The notes under the pieces were generated by a model. That model was not told the origin of the DNA. It made no database searches and was given only the letters and a program-made list of their open reading frames with translations. This document shows positions 5,246 through 12,602 of a stretch of DNA of 12,726 bases, one piece after another; the first letter of the stretch is position 1; every line of letters begins with the position of its first letter. Source of the DNA: Knufia peltigerae (lineage: Eukaryota > Ascomycota > Eurotiomycetes > Chaetothyriales > Trichomeriaceae). The stretch lies in contig JAPDRN010000267.1 in the NCBI GenBank assembly GCA_030247855.1, positions 1-12,726 of the forward strand, given 5' to 3'. The position numbers and the translations under genes were made by a program.

Positions 5246-6013
5246 ATGCAATACATAAGCCAAAGTCCTTTAGACCAATTCACAATAAGAAATTTGTTTA
5301 GTATAAAAGCTGATTTATTAGGAAATACACAATTATCTTTAACTAACATAGGATTATATTTAATTATAACAACAACTATAATATTTATGCTATATATTTT
5401 AGCAACAAATTATAATATAGTAACACCAAATAATTGATCTATATCCATAGAATCTATATATGCAACAGTATTTAGTATAGTAGTAAATCAAATAAATGCA
5501 AAAAAAGGACAAATGTTTTTTCCTTTTATTTCAGCATTATTTATATATATATTAGTAAATAATTTAGTAGGTATGATACCTTATAGTTTTGCACCAACAT
5601 CTCATTTTATATTAACATTTTCTATAAGCTTTACTGTAGTTATAGGTGCTACTATTTTAGGTTTTCAAATACATTCATTAAAATTTTTCTCACTATTAGT
5701 ACCTTCTGGTTGTCCTTTAGGTTTATTACCTTTATTAGTGTTAATAGAATTTATTTCATATTTATCAAGAAATGTATCTTTAGGTTTAAGATTAGGAGCT
5801 AATATTTTAAGTGGTCATATGTTATTAAATATATTAGCTGGATTTACATATAATATAATGAAAAAAGGTATAATATATTTCTTTTTAGGTTTAGTGCCTT
5901 TATTATTTATTCTAGCCTTTTCAGGTTTAGAAATAGGAATAGCATTTATTCAAGCACAAGTCTTTGTAGTATTATCTTCATCATATATTAAAGATAGTTT
6001 AGAATTACATTAA
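5246..6013 (+). CDS. atp6: ATP synthase F0 subunit 6
   Basis: Atp6 (subunit a) forms the proton half-channels beside the Atp9 ring in the inner membrane. It has 255 residues, typical for fungi, with ATG at 5246. The start MQYISQSPLDQFTIRNLF matches fungal precursors, in which a few N-terminal residues before SPLDQF are removed in yeast; that cleavage is inferred here. TGA at 5433-5435 encodes Trp in PNNWSI. The key Arg182 lies in SLGLRLGANILSGH, and the conserved Glu168 in VLIEFISYLSRN. Several membrane spans can be seen, including FFPFISALFIYILVNN and the C-terminal hydrophobic pair ending in KDSLELH. It is followed by a spacer and then rns, the order atp8-atp6-rns seen in many ascomycetes. 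Confidence 0.97.
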
Positions 6014-6321
6014 AAATAATTATTTTTATTTTAAAAACAATTTGTTAATAAAAACAATATAATAAGGTTAAATAGCGTATATATCATTATATAATATATA
6101 AGATAGAAAAGTTGGAGCTAAAATATATATATTAAAATATAAATAATAAATGTATAAACATTTTTTTCAAATAGAAAATAAATAAAAAAAATAACGAGCA
6201 TAACACTATATAAAAATAGCAGTATTTAGGATTTGTATAACTAAACAAGAACTAGCTTAAATAAAACCTTAAATATAAAAATTTATAAAAAAGATGATAT
6301 AATTCTATAGTAAAAACTATA
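6014..6321 (+). other. Long spacer between atp6 and rns, no gene seen
   Basis: These 308 bases hold no ORF of useful length on either strand and no tRNA T loop. They are dominated by A runs and TA steps. A small hairpin, TATAG/CTATA, lies about 10 bases before the rns 5' end (near 6306-6321). Two short stretches (GATAGAAAAGTTGGAGCTAA near 6102-6121 and ACAAGAACTAGCTTA near 6244-6258) faintly recall RNase P RNA motifs, but they do not form a proper P4 helix. The region probably holds the rns leader and processing site. Confidence 0.5.
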
Positions 6322-7785
6322 AGAAATTTGAGTTTGATGATGGCTCTGAATGAACGCTATCCAAATGCTTGACACATGCTAATCGAACGTCTAATTTAAT
6401 ATAGATTAAACAAAAATCATATTAAATGTGAAGTGGTGTACAGGTGAGTAATTATATATAAACTACCTTAAAGTAAGGAAGAAAAAATCCCTTATAAACC
6501 TTACTAAAGTAAGAAAAGATAAATAAAAATTCGCTTTAAGATGTTAATATATATTCCGGATGAGTAATAGAAATCTAGCTCAGGATCCGGTAGTCGGGAC
6601 TGAGAGGTCGATCGACCACACTGGGTCTGAAAAAAACCCAGGGCAGAATTGTACAGCAGTGGGGGATATTGGTCAATAGTCAAAAGGCTGAACCAGCAAC
6701 TTGGAAGAATGAAGAAATGATTAAGTCATATAAAGTTCTAGATAAAATAAAGAGAATGACGATTTTTTATCTATAAGTCTTGACCAAATTACGTGCCAGC
6801 AGTCGCGGTAATACGTGAAAGACTAGTGTTATTCATCTTTAATCGGTATAAAGGGTACCTAGATAGAATACCAAGCCATAAAAGGTACTAGTATTCTAGA
6901 GTTTTATGTGAGAATATACGAATTATCAGAGGAGAGTTCAAATTTTATTATACTGGTAGGACGGGTAACGGCAAAGGCTGTATTCTATGTAAAAACTGAC
7001 ATTGAGGAACGAAGCCTAGGGTAGCGAAAAGGATTAGATACCCTATTAGTCCTAGGAGACAATTATGAGTGCCATAGACTAGAAATTTTTAGTTTATAAA
7101 TGAAAGTGTAAGCACTCCACCTCATGACTAAGGCGGCAATGCACAAATTGAAATCATTAGACCGTTTCTGAAACCAGTAGTGAAGTATGTTATTTAATTC
7201 GATGACCCGCGAATAACCTTACCACGTTTTGAATATTATTAAAAATATTATTAAAAATATTACAAGAAATATTACAAGCGCTGCACGGCTGTCTTCAGTT
7301 GATATCGTGAGATTTTGGTTAATTCCTTTAATTAACGAAAACCCTTGCTTTATTTGTTATTAAAGTATTTTTCTAAAAGGAAAAAATAATAGGGACCAAG
7401 ACAAGTCATCATGGCCTAAATAACGTGGGCTATAGACGTGCCACATATACCTCTACAAAGGGATGCAATATTTAAAAATGGAGCTAATCCCAGAAAATTG
7501 GATATAACTAATCGTGGATTGTAGTCTGAAACTCGACTACATGAATATGGAATTACTAGTAATCGTGAATCACCACGTCACGGTGAATTTTATCTCAGTT
7601 GGGTACTAACCACTCGTCAGGCGCTGAAAGAAGTATGCGCAATAAGTTTGGTTATATATCTATTATATTTTACTTATTTAGTTGTAATTTTTTAGATATG
7701 TAATTTTCGAATGCGTGTCTTTAATTGGTGTTAAGTCGAAATATGGTTCGTGTAATGGAAATTGCACGGGATGAATTATCTTTAA
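6322..7785 (+). rRNA. rns: Small subunit ribosomal RNA
   Basis: This is the mitochondrial 16S-like rRNA. The 5' domain opens with GAGTTTGATGATGGCTC...TGAACGC near 6330. The 530 loop is GTGCCAGCAGTCGCGGTAA near 6794-6812, and the 790/900 region has GGATTAGATACCCTATTAG near 7032-7050. The decoding side has TTAATTCGATGACCCGCG near 7195-7212 and GAATCGTGAATC-like helix 43-44 sequence near 7560. The 3' end has AAGTCGAAATATGGTTCGTG...GGGATGA near 7733-7773. The edges are set by comparison with E. coli 16S and may be off by about ten bases. A 12-base tandem repeat expands a variable helix at 7234-7278. It lies between atp6 and nad6, as in Aspergillus-type genomes. Confidence 0.95.
7234..7278 (+). 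repeat. 12-base tandem repeat inside rns
   Basis: Units: TATTATTAAAAA (7234-7245), the same again (7246-7257), then TATTACAAGAAA (7258-7269) and a partial TATTACAAG (7270-7278). It lies between the conserved CCTTACCACGTTTTGA and GCGCTGCACGGCTGTC sequences, in the variable helix near E. coli position 1000. Copy number is likely to vary between strains. Confidence 0.85.
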
Positions 7786-7806
7786 AATATCTATTCAAAT
7801 AAATAG

Positions 7807-7822
7807 TATAGTTATCACTATA
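7807..7822 (+). other. Hairpin followed by T run after rns
   Basis: TATAGT, loop TATC, ACTATA, followed directly by a T run. It sits about 20 bases after the predicted rns 3' end. It resembles a terminator or a processing hairpin in form only; mitochondrial RNA polymerases are not known to use such signals generally. Confidence 0.35.
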
Positions 7823-7861
7823 TATTTTTTTTTAATGAAAGTATATAGATGGTTTTTTTAC

Positions 7862-7929
7862 ATTCTTTGTAGACACTTGTCTACAAAAAACTTAATGGTT
7901 TTGTGTTGGTTCGATTCCAACAAAGATTT
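7862..7929 (+). pseudogene. tRNA-like relic downstream of rns
   Basis: The sequence has a strong T arm, GTTGG-TTCGATT-CCAAC (7905-7921), and an acceptor ATTCTTT/AAAGATT (7862-7868, 7922-7928) with six of seven pairs (T-T at pair 2). The D-like arm AGAC/GTCT has a loop of only four bases and no GG. The anticodon arm CAAAA/TTTTG encloses a 10-base loop instead of seven, so no clear anticodon exists. The D arm also belongs to a 9-bp hairpin TTTGTAGAC/GTCTACAAA. All 20 amino acids already have a tRNA in the window, so it is most likely a degenerate tRNA, perhaps kept as a 3' processing signal for rns. Confidence 0.55.
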
Positions 7930-8070
7930 TTTTTTCATTCTAAATTAATTATATTAATTTTTGTTTTATTTTCATTTTTTAATTTTATAGTTTTTATAAT
8001 TTTAATTATTGTCTTTATTAAAATAAAACAAAAGTTTATTATAAAAAATTAGATATATATTTGTTTTATT
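7930..8070 (+). other. nad6 leader spacer
   Basis: This T-rich stretch separates the tRNA-like element from nad6. I see no ORF, tRNA or clear hairpin in it. It holds a TAG (8050-8052) in frame with nad6, which limits how far upstream nad6 can start. Confidence 0.5.
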
Positions 8071-8643
8071 TTGAATATTTATTCTTTATTTGATACTTTT
8101 AATGGATTTTTTACTATTTATTTAGATCTTATCGTAGTTTTATCTATATTATCTGGTATATTTATAATAGTTAGTAAAAATCCCATAGTTTCTGTATTAC
8201 ACCTAATAATGTTATTTTCTTCTATTTCTTGTTATCTAATTTTTTTAGGTATTAAATTTATTGGTTTATCATATTTATTAGTATATGTGGGAGCTGTTTC
8301 TATATTATTTTTATTTATTTTAATGTTAATAAATATTAGAGTTTCAGAATTAATAAGTAATACAAATAATAATATACCTTTGGCTATCTTAGCTATTTTA
8401 GCTATATTTATTCCTTATAATAATATATCTCTTGAAACAAAAACAAATTTTAATATTAATAACCTAAAAGTATTTTTTGTTTCATCTGATAATTGAGACA
8501 GTAACATAGTAGATGTTACCGATATAACTAGTATAGGTAATATTATGTATACTAATTATTCTATATGATTAATAATAACTTCTATAATTTTATTATTAGC
8601 AATGGTAGGGTCAATAGTAATTACTATTAAACAAAAATATTAA
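8071..8643 (+). CDS. nad6: NADH dehydrogenase subunit 6 (TTG start)
   Basis: Nad6 is a membrane-arm subunit of respiratory complex I. The product has 190 residues with about five membrane spans. The diagnostic third span, LSYLLVYVGAVSILFLFILM (about residues 66-85), is the glycine-containing helix that forms the pi-bulge in complex I. After it come the variable loop and a last hydrophobic span ending in IKQKY. TGA codes for Trp at 8494-8496 and 8566-8568. No ATG occurs in frame between the upstream stop TAG (8050) and codon 47, so initiation must use TTG (8071) or one of ATA 8053, ATT 8059 or ATT 8068. TTG fits best, giving M-NIYSLF and matching the TTG starts of atp8 and cox3. It lies between rns and the second tRNA block. 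Confidence 0.92.
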
Positions 8644-8668
8644 TAACTAGAAGATGATAAAATTAATA

Positions 8669-8740
8669 GAGGTTTTAGTTTAATGGTAAAACATACGACT
8701 TTTAATCGTTATCATGGGGGTTCAAATCCCTTAGGCCTTA
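8669..8740 (+). tRNA. trnK: tRNA-Lys(TTT)
   Basis: Acceptor GAGGTTT/AGGCCTT pairs using three G-T wobbles, including pair 1. The D arm is GTTT/AAAC. The anticodon loop CTTTTAA gives TTT. The T arm GGGGG-TTCAAAT-CCCTT closes with G-T pairs. It starts 25 bases after nad6. Confidence 0.92.
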
Positions 8741-8775
8741 AAAAGTTATTAATATAGATAAATATATACAATAAA

Positions 8776-8860
8776 AGGAGAGTTCCTTTATTGGTAAGAA
8801 GGGTTGAGCTGTAAACTCAATAGTAATATGCTTTTAAGAGTTCGAATCTCTTCTCTCCTA
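8776..8860 (+). tRNA. trnY: tRNA-Tyr(GTA)
   Basis: Acceptor AGGAGAG/CTCTCCT is perfect. The anticodon stem TTGAG/CTCAA encloses CTGTAAA, anticodon GTA. It has a long variable arm, as in other fungal mitochondrial tRNA-Tyr, and the T arm AAGAG-TTCGAAT-CTCTT. Confidence 0.93.
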
Positions 8861-8861
8861 T

Positions 8862-8932
8862 TTCTTACTAGCTTAAGGGTAAAGCATTATACTTCTAATA
8901 TAACTATCTAAGTTCGAATCTTAGGTAAGAGG
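8862..8932 (+). tRNA. trnR: tRNA-Arg(TCT)
   Basis: Acceptor TTCTTAC/GTAAGAG pairs with T-G at pair 1. The D arm is GCTT/AAGC. The anticodon stem TTATA/TATAA encloses CTTCTAA, anticodon TCT. The T arm is CTAAG-TTCGAAT-CTTAG. It reads AGA, the main Arg codon here. One base separates it from trnY. Confidence 0.93.
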
Positions 8933-8934
8933 AA

Positions 8935-9007
8935 GCCAGGATAGTTTAATTGGTTAGAACATTAATTTCATGCATTAACAATGAGAATTCAAGTTTCTCT
9001 TCTGGCT
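8935..9007 (+). tRNA. tRNA with CAT anticodon, copy 3 (Met or Ile)
   Basis: Acceptor GCCAGGA/TTCTGGC pairs. The D arm is GTTT/GAAC. The anticodon stem TTAAT/ATTAA encloses TTCATGC, unlike the CTCATGA loop shared by the other two CAT tRNAs. The T arm is GAGAA-TTCAAGT-TTCTC. ATA is very common in the genes here and the only other Ile tRNA has GAT, so a C34-modified tRNA-Ile must be considered alongside Met. Confidence 0.85.
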
Positions 9008-9012
9008 TTTCA

Positions 9013-9085
9013 CGGGCTAGAGCCTGGTTGGTTTGGCGCCTCATTTGGGTTGAGGATCTTCTATGTTCGAATCATAGTAGCCCGA
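9013..9085 (+). tRNA. trnP: tRNA-Pro(TGG)
   Basis: Acceptor CGGGCTA/TAGCCCG is perfect. The anticodon stem CCTCA/TGAGG encloses TTTGGGT, anticodon TGG. The T arm is CTATG-TTCGAAT-CATAG. Confidence 0.94.
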
Positions 9086-9193
9086 AAATAATTAAATATA
9101 TTAAGTAATAAAGAGAGTAAATAAATATTTGTTAATTAAACAAAATTCAAATATTGTTGTCCTCTATAATATTTATTGATTAATATTATTAAA
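9086..9193 (+). other. Spacer between trnP and trnG with nested inverted repeats
   Basis: No gene is visible. AATATTTG (near 9125-9132) can pair with CAAATATT (near 9148-9155), and the overlapping AATAAATATT with AATATTTATT (near 9169-9178), giving two mutually exclusive folds. In DNA this A+T rich both could be chance. Confidence 0.3.
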
Positions 9194-9264
9194 CCGGCTA
9201 TAGGTTAATGGTAGACTTGTCGCCTTCCAAGCGATTTGTGTCAGTTCAAATCTGACTAGCCGGA
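9194..9264 (+). tRNA. trnG: tRNA-Gly(TCC)
   Basis: Acceptor CCGGCTA/TAGCCGG is perfect. The anticodon stem GTCGC/GCGAT encloses CTTCCAA, anticodon TCC. The T arm is GTCAG-TTCAAAT-CTGAC. It begins the conserved ascomycete run G-D-S-W-I-S. Confidence 0.94.
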
Positions 9265-9291
9265 TTTTTTATAGTAAAAAAAGCTATATAA

Positions 9292-9365
9292 GAATTAGTA
9301 ATCTTAATTGGTAAAGTGTTTCCTTGTCGAGGAAAAGGATGCCGGATCGAGGCCGGCCTAATTCG
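9292..9365 (+). tRNA. trnD: tRNA-Asp(GTC)
   Basis: Acceptor GAATTAG/CTAATTC is perfect. The anticodon stem TTTCC/GGAAA encloses TTGTCGA, anticodon GTC. The T arm GCCGG-ATCGAGG-CCGGC is strikingly G+C rich for this genome, with a T loop beginning in A. Confidence 0.93.
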
Positions 9366-9374
9366 TGTTTAATA

Positions 9375-9455
9375 GGAAAGGTAGCCATTGGTAAGGTAAA
9401 ATATTTGCTAAATATTGTGTTTTTACACCTGGATGTTCGATTCATCTCTTTTCCG
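9375..9455 (+). tRNA. trnS: tRNA-Ser(GCT)
   Basis: Acceptor GGAAAGG/CTTTTCC pairs with one G-T. The anticodon stem AATAT/ATATT encloses TTGCTAA, anticodon GCT. It has a class II variable arm and the T arm GGATG-TTCGATT-CATCT. Confidence 0.92.
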
Positions 9456-9482
9456 AAAACATGGTTGTTTTACGACCTTTTT

Positions 9483-9554
9483 AAGAGTATAGTTTAATTG
9501 GCAAAATAAGAAGCTTCAAACTTCAAGTTTTCAGTTCAAGTCTGAGTGCTCTTG
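9483..9554 (+). tRNA. trnW: tRNA-Trp(TCA)
   Basis: Acceptor AAGAGTA/TGCTCTT pairs. The anticodon loop CTTCAAA gives TCA, which reads both UGA and UGG, so this tRNA is the direct basis for TGA as Trp. The T arm is TTCAG-TTCAAGT-CTGAG. The outer pair of the anticodon stem is an A-A mismatch. Confidence 0.93.
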
Positions 9555-9581
9555 ATTAATATTATAATATTCACATAATTA

Positions 9582-9617
9582 AAACTTAATTTTAGTTTAT
9601 ATTTTTATTTAATATAA
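9582..9617 (+). repeat. Degenerate copy of the double-hairpin element (copy D)
   Basis: The hairpin AAACT (9582-9586)/AGTTT (9594-9598) is followed by TATATTTTTATTTAA, matching the order of copies A to C. The second hairpin is not formed. It lies between trnW and trnI. The similarity could be convergence in A+T-rich DNA. Confidence 0.35.
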
Positions 9618-9631
9618 CTATTTAGACAAAA

Positions 9632-9703
9632 GGTTCCTTAGCTTAAACGGTAAAGCGTATTCTTGATAAGAATATGTTCGATGTTCAAGTCATCGAGGAA
9701 TCA
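9632..9703 (+). tRNA. trnI: tRNA-Ile(GAT)
   Basis: Acceptor GGTTCCT/AGGAATC pairs with one G-T. The D arm is GCTT/AAGC. The anticodon stem TATTC/GAATA encloses TTGATAA, anticodon GAT. The T arm is CGATG-TTCAAGT-CATCG. It reads ATT and ATC. Confidence 0.94.
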
Positions 9704-9710
9704 TAAAACA

Positions 9711-9797
9711 AGAGAATTGGCTGAGGGGTTTAAGGCGGTAAGCTTGAAACTTATTTGATGCTTTTACATCACATCCGTTCGAATCGGATATTCTCTG
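9711..9797 (+). tRNA. trnS: tRNA-Ser(TGA)
   Basis: Acceptor AGAGAAT/ATTCTCT is perfect. The anticodon stem GTAAG/CTTAT encloses CTTGAAA, anticodon TGA. It has a long class II variable arm (GATGCTTTTACATC) and the T arm ATCCG-TTCGAAT-CGGAT. It is the last tRNA before nad4. Confidence 0.94.
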
Positions 9798-9883
9798 AGA
9801 ATATTATGTTACTAAATATACTAAATTATATTTTATTTTAGTGTAAATTCCTGTAGAAAAAAAAATTTTTTAATTATATTATT

Positions 9884-11374
9884 ATGTTATTATTGACTCT
9901 AGTTTTAATACCTCTTTTTGGTATATTTTTAATTTTTTCATATTCTTCTTATAATTTTAGATCTTCAGTAGAAGATACAAAAGTACTTAAAATATTAGCA
10001 CTAACTGTAACAATAATAGATTTAGTTATATCTTTAATAATTTGATTGTTATTTGACAATAGTAGTAAACATTTTCAATTTGTACAAGAACATTATATTA
10101 TAGGATATTATGATTTTTATTTAGGTATAGATGGTTTATCTATATATTTTATATTATTAACAACACTTATAATGCCTATTTCAATAATATCTAATTGAAA
10201 ATCTATAGATAATAAAATAAAATATTTTTTAATAATAATTTTATTATTAGAAACATTATTATTAATGATATTTTTAGTATTGGATATTTTATTATTTTAT
10301 ATTTTTTTTGAAAGTATTTTAGCTCCTTTATTTATATTGATAGGTTTATTTGGTTCAAGTGCAAAAATAAGAGCTAGTTTTTATTTTTTCTTGTATACAT
10401 TTTTAGGTTCATTATTTATGTTATTATCTATTATAACAATGCAATCTTTAATAGGGTGTACAGATATTAATGTTTTATCTAAAACTAATTTTATGTATTT
10501 AACACAATTATTCATGTTTATTGGTATATTTATAGCTTTTGCTGTTAAAACACCAACAATTTATCTTAATAGTTGGTTATTGAAAGCTCATGTTGAATCA
10601 CCATTAGCAGGTAGTATAATCTTAGCTGCTATTGTTTTAAAATTAAGTTTATACGGTATATTTAGATTAATTTTACCTTTATTACCTAAAGCTTTTTTAT
10701 ATTATACATATATTATATTCCTTATTGGTATATTAACTATAATATACGCTAGTTTAAGTACACTTAGAACTATAGATGTTAAAGAATTAATAGCTTACTC
10801 CTCTGTTTCTCATGCTGCTGTATATTTATCAGGTGTATTTAGTAATACTTTACAAGGTATACAAGGTGGTATATCTTTAGGTCTAGCTCATGGTTTTGTA
10901 TCTTCTGGTTTATTTATTTCTGCTGGTGGTATATTATACGATAGATCTGGTACTAGATTAATTACTTATTACAGGGGTATAGCACAAATTATGCCTATGT
11001 TTTCTATATTCTTTTTCATATTATCTTTAGGAAATTGTGGAGCACCTTTAACACTAAATTTTGTTGGTGAATTCTTATCATTATACGGTGTTTTTGAAAG
11101 ATTACCTATTGCTGGTATATTAGCTTCATCTTCTATTGTTTTCTCCGCTGCTTATACTATTTTTATGTTTAACAGAATAGCTTTTGCTGGTTCTGTTAAT
11201 TCTAATTATTGATTTGAATATATACCGGATTTAAATAGAAGAGAATTTTTTATGTTATTAGTTTTAGTTTTATTTACTATAATACTAGGTATATATCCTT
11301 CTATTATATTAGATAGTTTAAATTATTATATTTATTATTTATTATATAATGCTGATTTTTCTCTACATCAATAA
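9884..11374 (+). CDS. nad4: NADH dehydrogenase subunit 4
   Basis: Nad4 is a large antiporter-like proton-pumping subunit of the complex I membrane arm, homologous to NuoM. The product has 496 residues with about 14 membrane spans, the usual fungal length. Conserved charged residues of the proton path are present: Glu143 in FFESILAPLF, Lys222 in FAVKTPT and Lys253 in AAIVLKLSLYG. The ascomycete-style block NSWLLKAHVESPLAGS lies between the two lysines. The motif YSSVSHAAVYLSG and the histidine in GLAHGFVSSGLF follow. ATG at 9884 begins MLLLTLVLIPLFGI, a normal N-terminus. TGA codes for Trp at conserved sites, e.g. NYWFEYIPDLNRREF after residue 442. It is intron-free, and cox3 starts 44 bases after the stop. 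Confidence 0.97.
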
Positions 11375-11418
11375 ATTATTATATCTAAATTCTTTTAAGA
11401 GTAAACAAAACAATATAA

Positions 11419-12228
11419 TTGACTTATACATCCAGAAGTAATTTTCAAGCTCATCCCTATCACCTAGTATCTCCAAGTCCTTGACCTCTTAATACTAGTT
11501 TATCTTTATTAGCCGTTACATTTAGTGCTATTTTAGCTTTTCAAAGTTTTACTTTTGGTATAAATAACTTATTAATAGCTTTAATAGTTCTAATTTTATC
11601 TATGTCTTTATGATTTAGAGATGTAATATCAGAAGGTACATATTTAGGTAATCATACCTTAGCTGTACAAAAAGGATTAAACATGGGTGTGGCTTTATTT
11701 ATTGTATCAGAAGCTTTATTTTTTTTAGCTATTTTTTGAGCTTTTTTTCATAGTGCTCTTTCACCAACAATAGAATTAGGTGCAAAATGACCTCCTATGG
11801 GAATTGATTCTATTAATCCTTTTGAATTACCATTATTGAATACAATAATCTTATTATCTTCTGGAGTGACTATTACTTATTCACACCATTCTTTAATTCA
11901 AGGTAATAGAAGTGGAGCTTTATACGGGGCTGTTTATACTATTATTTTAGCTGTAATATTTACTGCTTTCCAAGGTATTGAATATACAGTATCATCATTT
12001 ACAATATCTGATGGTACTTACTCATCTTGTTTTTATTTTGGAACCGGTTTCCATGGTCTACATGTTATTATAGGTACAGCCTTTTTAGCCGTAGGTTTTT
12101 GACGTATTTTAGCTTATCATTTAACCGAAAACCATCATTTAGGTTTTGAATCTGCTATTTTATACTGACATTTCGTTGATGTTGTATGATTATTTTTATA
12201 TATTTCTGTTTATTATTGAGGTTCTTAA
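11419..12228 (+). CDS. cox3: Cytochrome c oxidase subunit 3 (TTG start)
   Basis: Cox3 is a core, non-redox subunit of complex IV with seven membrane spans, thought to stabilise Cox1 and proton uptake. The product has 269 residues, the fungal standard. The N-terminus M(TTG)-TYTSRSNFQAHPYHLVSPSP matches the ascomycete consensus. Glu98 in VSEALFFLAIFWAFFHS is the conserved membrane glutamate (Glu90 in bovine). GFHGLHVIIGT and the final HFVDVVWLFLYISVYYWGS are diagnostic. The start is forced: TAA (11416-11418) sits directly before TTG, and the first in-frame ATG (11602) would remove the conserved HPYHLVSPSPWP block. It uses a CGT Arg codon near residue 228. It sits between nad4 and atp9. Confidence 0.96.
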
Positions 12229-12278
12229 TTATTTAGTTTACTGATTTTTGTTTTAAAATTTATCAATTTATTTTTTAT

Positions 12279-12503
12279 ATGATACAAGCTGCTAAAATTA
12301 TTGGTACAGGTTTAGCTACAACTGGATTAATTGGTGCTGGTGTTGGAATTGGTGTTGTTTTTGGTGCATTAATTATTGGTGTTTCAAGAAACCCATCACT
12401 AAGAGGACAATTATTTTCATATGCTATTTTAGGTTTTGCCTTTGCAGAAGCAACAGGTTTATTTGCATTAATGATGGCTTTCCTATTATTATATGTAGCC
12501 TAA
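12279..12503 (+). CDS. atp9: ATP synthase F0 subunit 9 (c-ring)
   Basis: Atp9 is the proteolipid whose oligomer forms the rotating c-ring of ATP synthase. It has 74 residues with ATG at 12279, two hydrophobic helices (about 13-34 and 49-71) and the polar loop Arg37-Asn38-Pro39. The proton-carrying Glu57 lies in FAEATGLF, equivalent to Glu59 of yeast. The first helix has the glycine-rich packing motif GAGVGIGVVFGA. Mitochondrial location of atp9 is variable in filamentous ascomycetes, where a nuclear copy may take over; this copy is intact. It lies 50 bases after cox3 and 28 bases before trnR(ACG). Confidence 0.97.
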   Translation: MIQAAKIIGTGLATTGLIGAGVGIGVVFGALIIGVSRNPSLRGQLFSYAILGFAFAEATGLFALMMAFLLLYVA

Positions 12504-12531
12504 AATAAATTTAAATATGATGTATATTTTA

Positions 12532-12602
12532 GGTGAGTTAATTTAATGGAAAAATATTGTGTTACGGCCACAATTATATTGGTTCGAATCCTTTATTCAT
12601 CT
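12532..12602 (+). tRNA. trnR: tRNA-Arg(ACG)
   Basis: Acceptor GGTGAGT/ATTCATC pairs with two wobbles. The D arm is ATTT/AAAT with GG in the loop. The anticodon stem TTGTG/CACAA encloses TTACGGC, anticodon ACG, for CGN. The T stem ATTGG/CCTTT has two T-T mismatches around a normal loop TTCGAAT. The few CGT codons in atp8, cox3 and the intron protein need it. Bases 12544-12602 recur inverted at the window edge. Confidence 0.87.

Noticed and set aside
6102..6258. A minimal mitochondrial RNase P RNA (rnpB) before rns
   Set aside because: GATAGAAAAGTTGGAGCT and ACAAGAACTAGCTTA loosely resemble the two conserved regions, but the P4 helix they should form does not pair beyond AAG/CTT. A covariance-model hit with a proper P4 would be needed to revive it.
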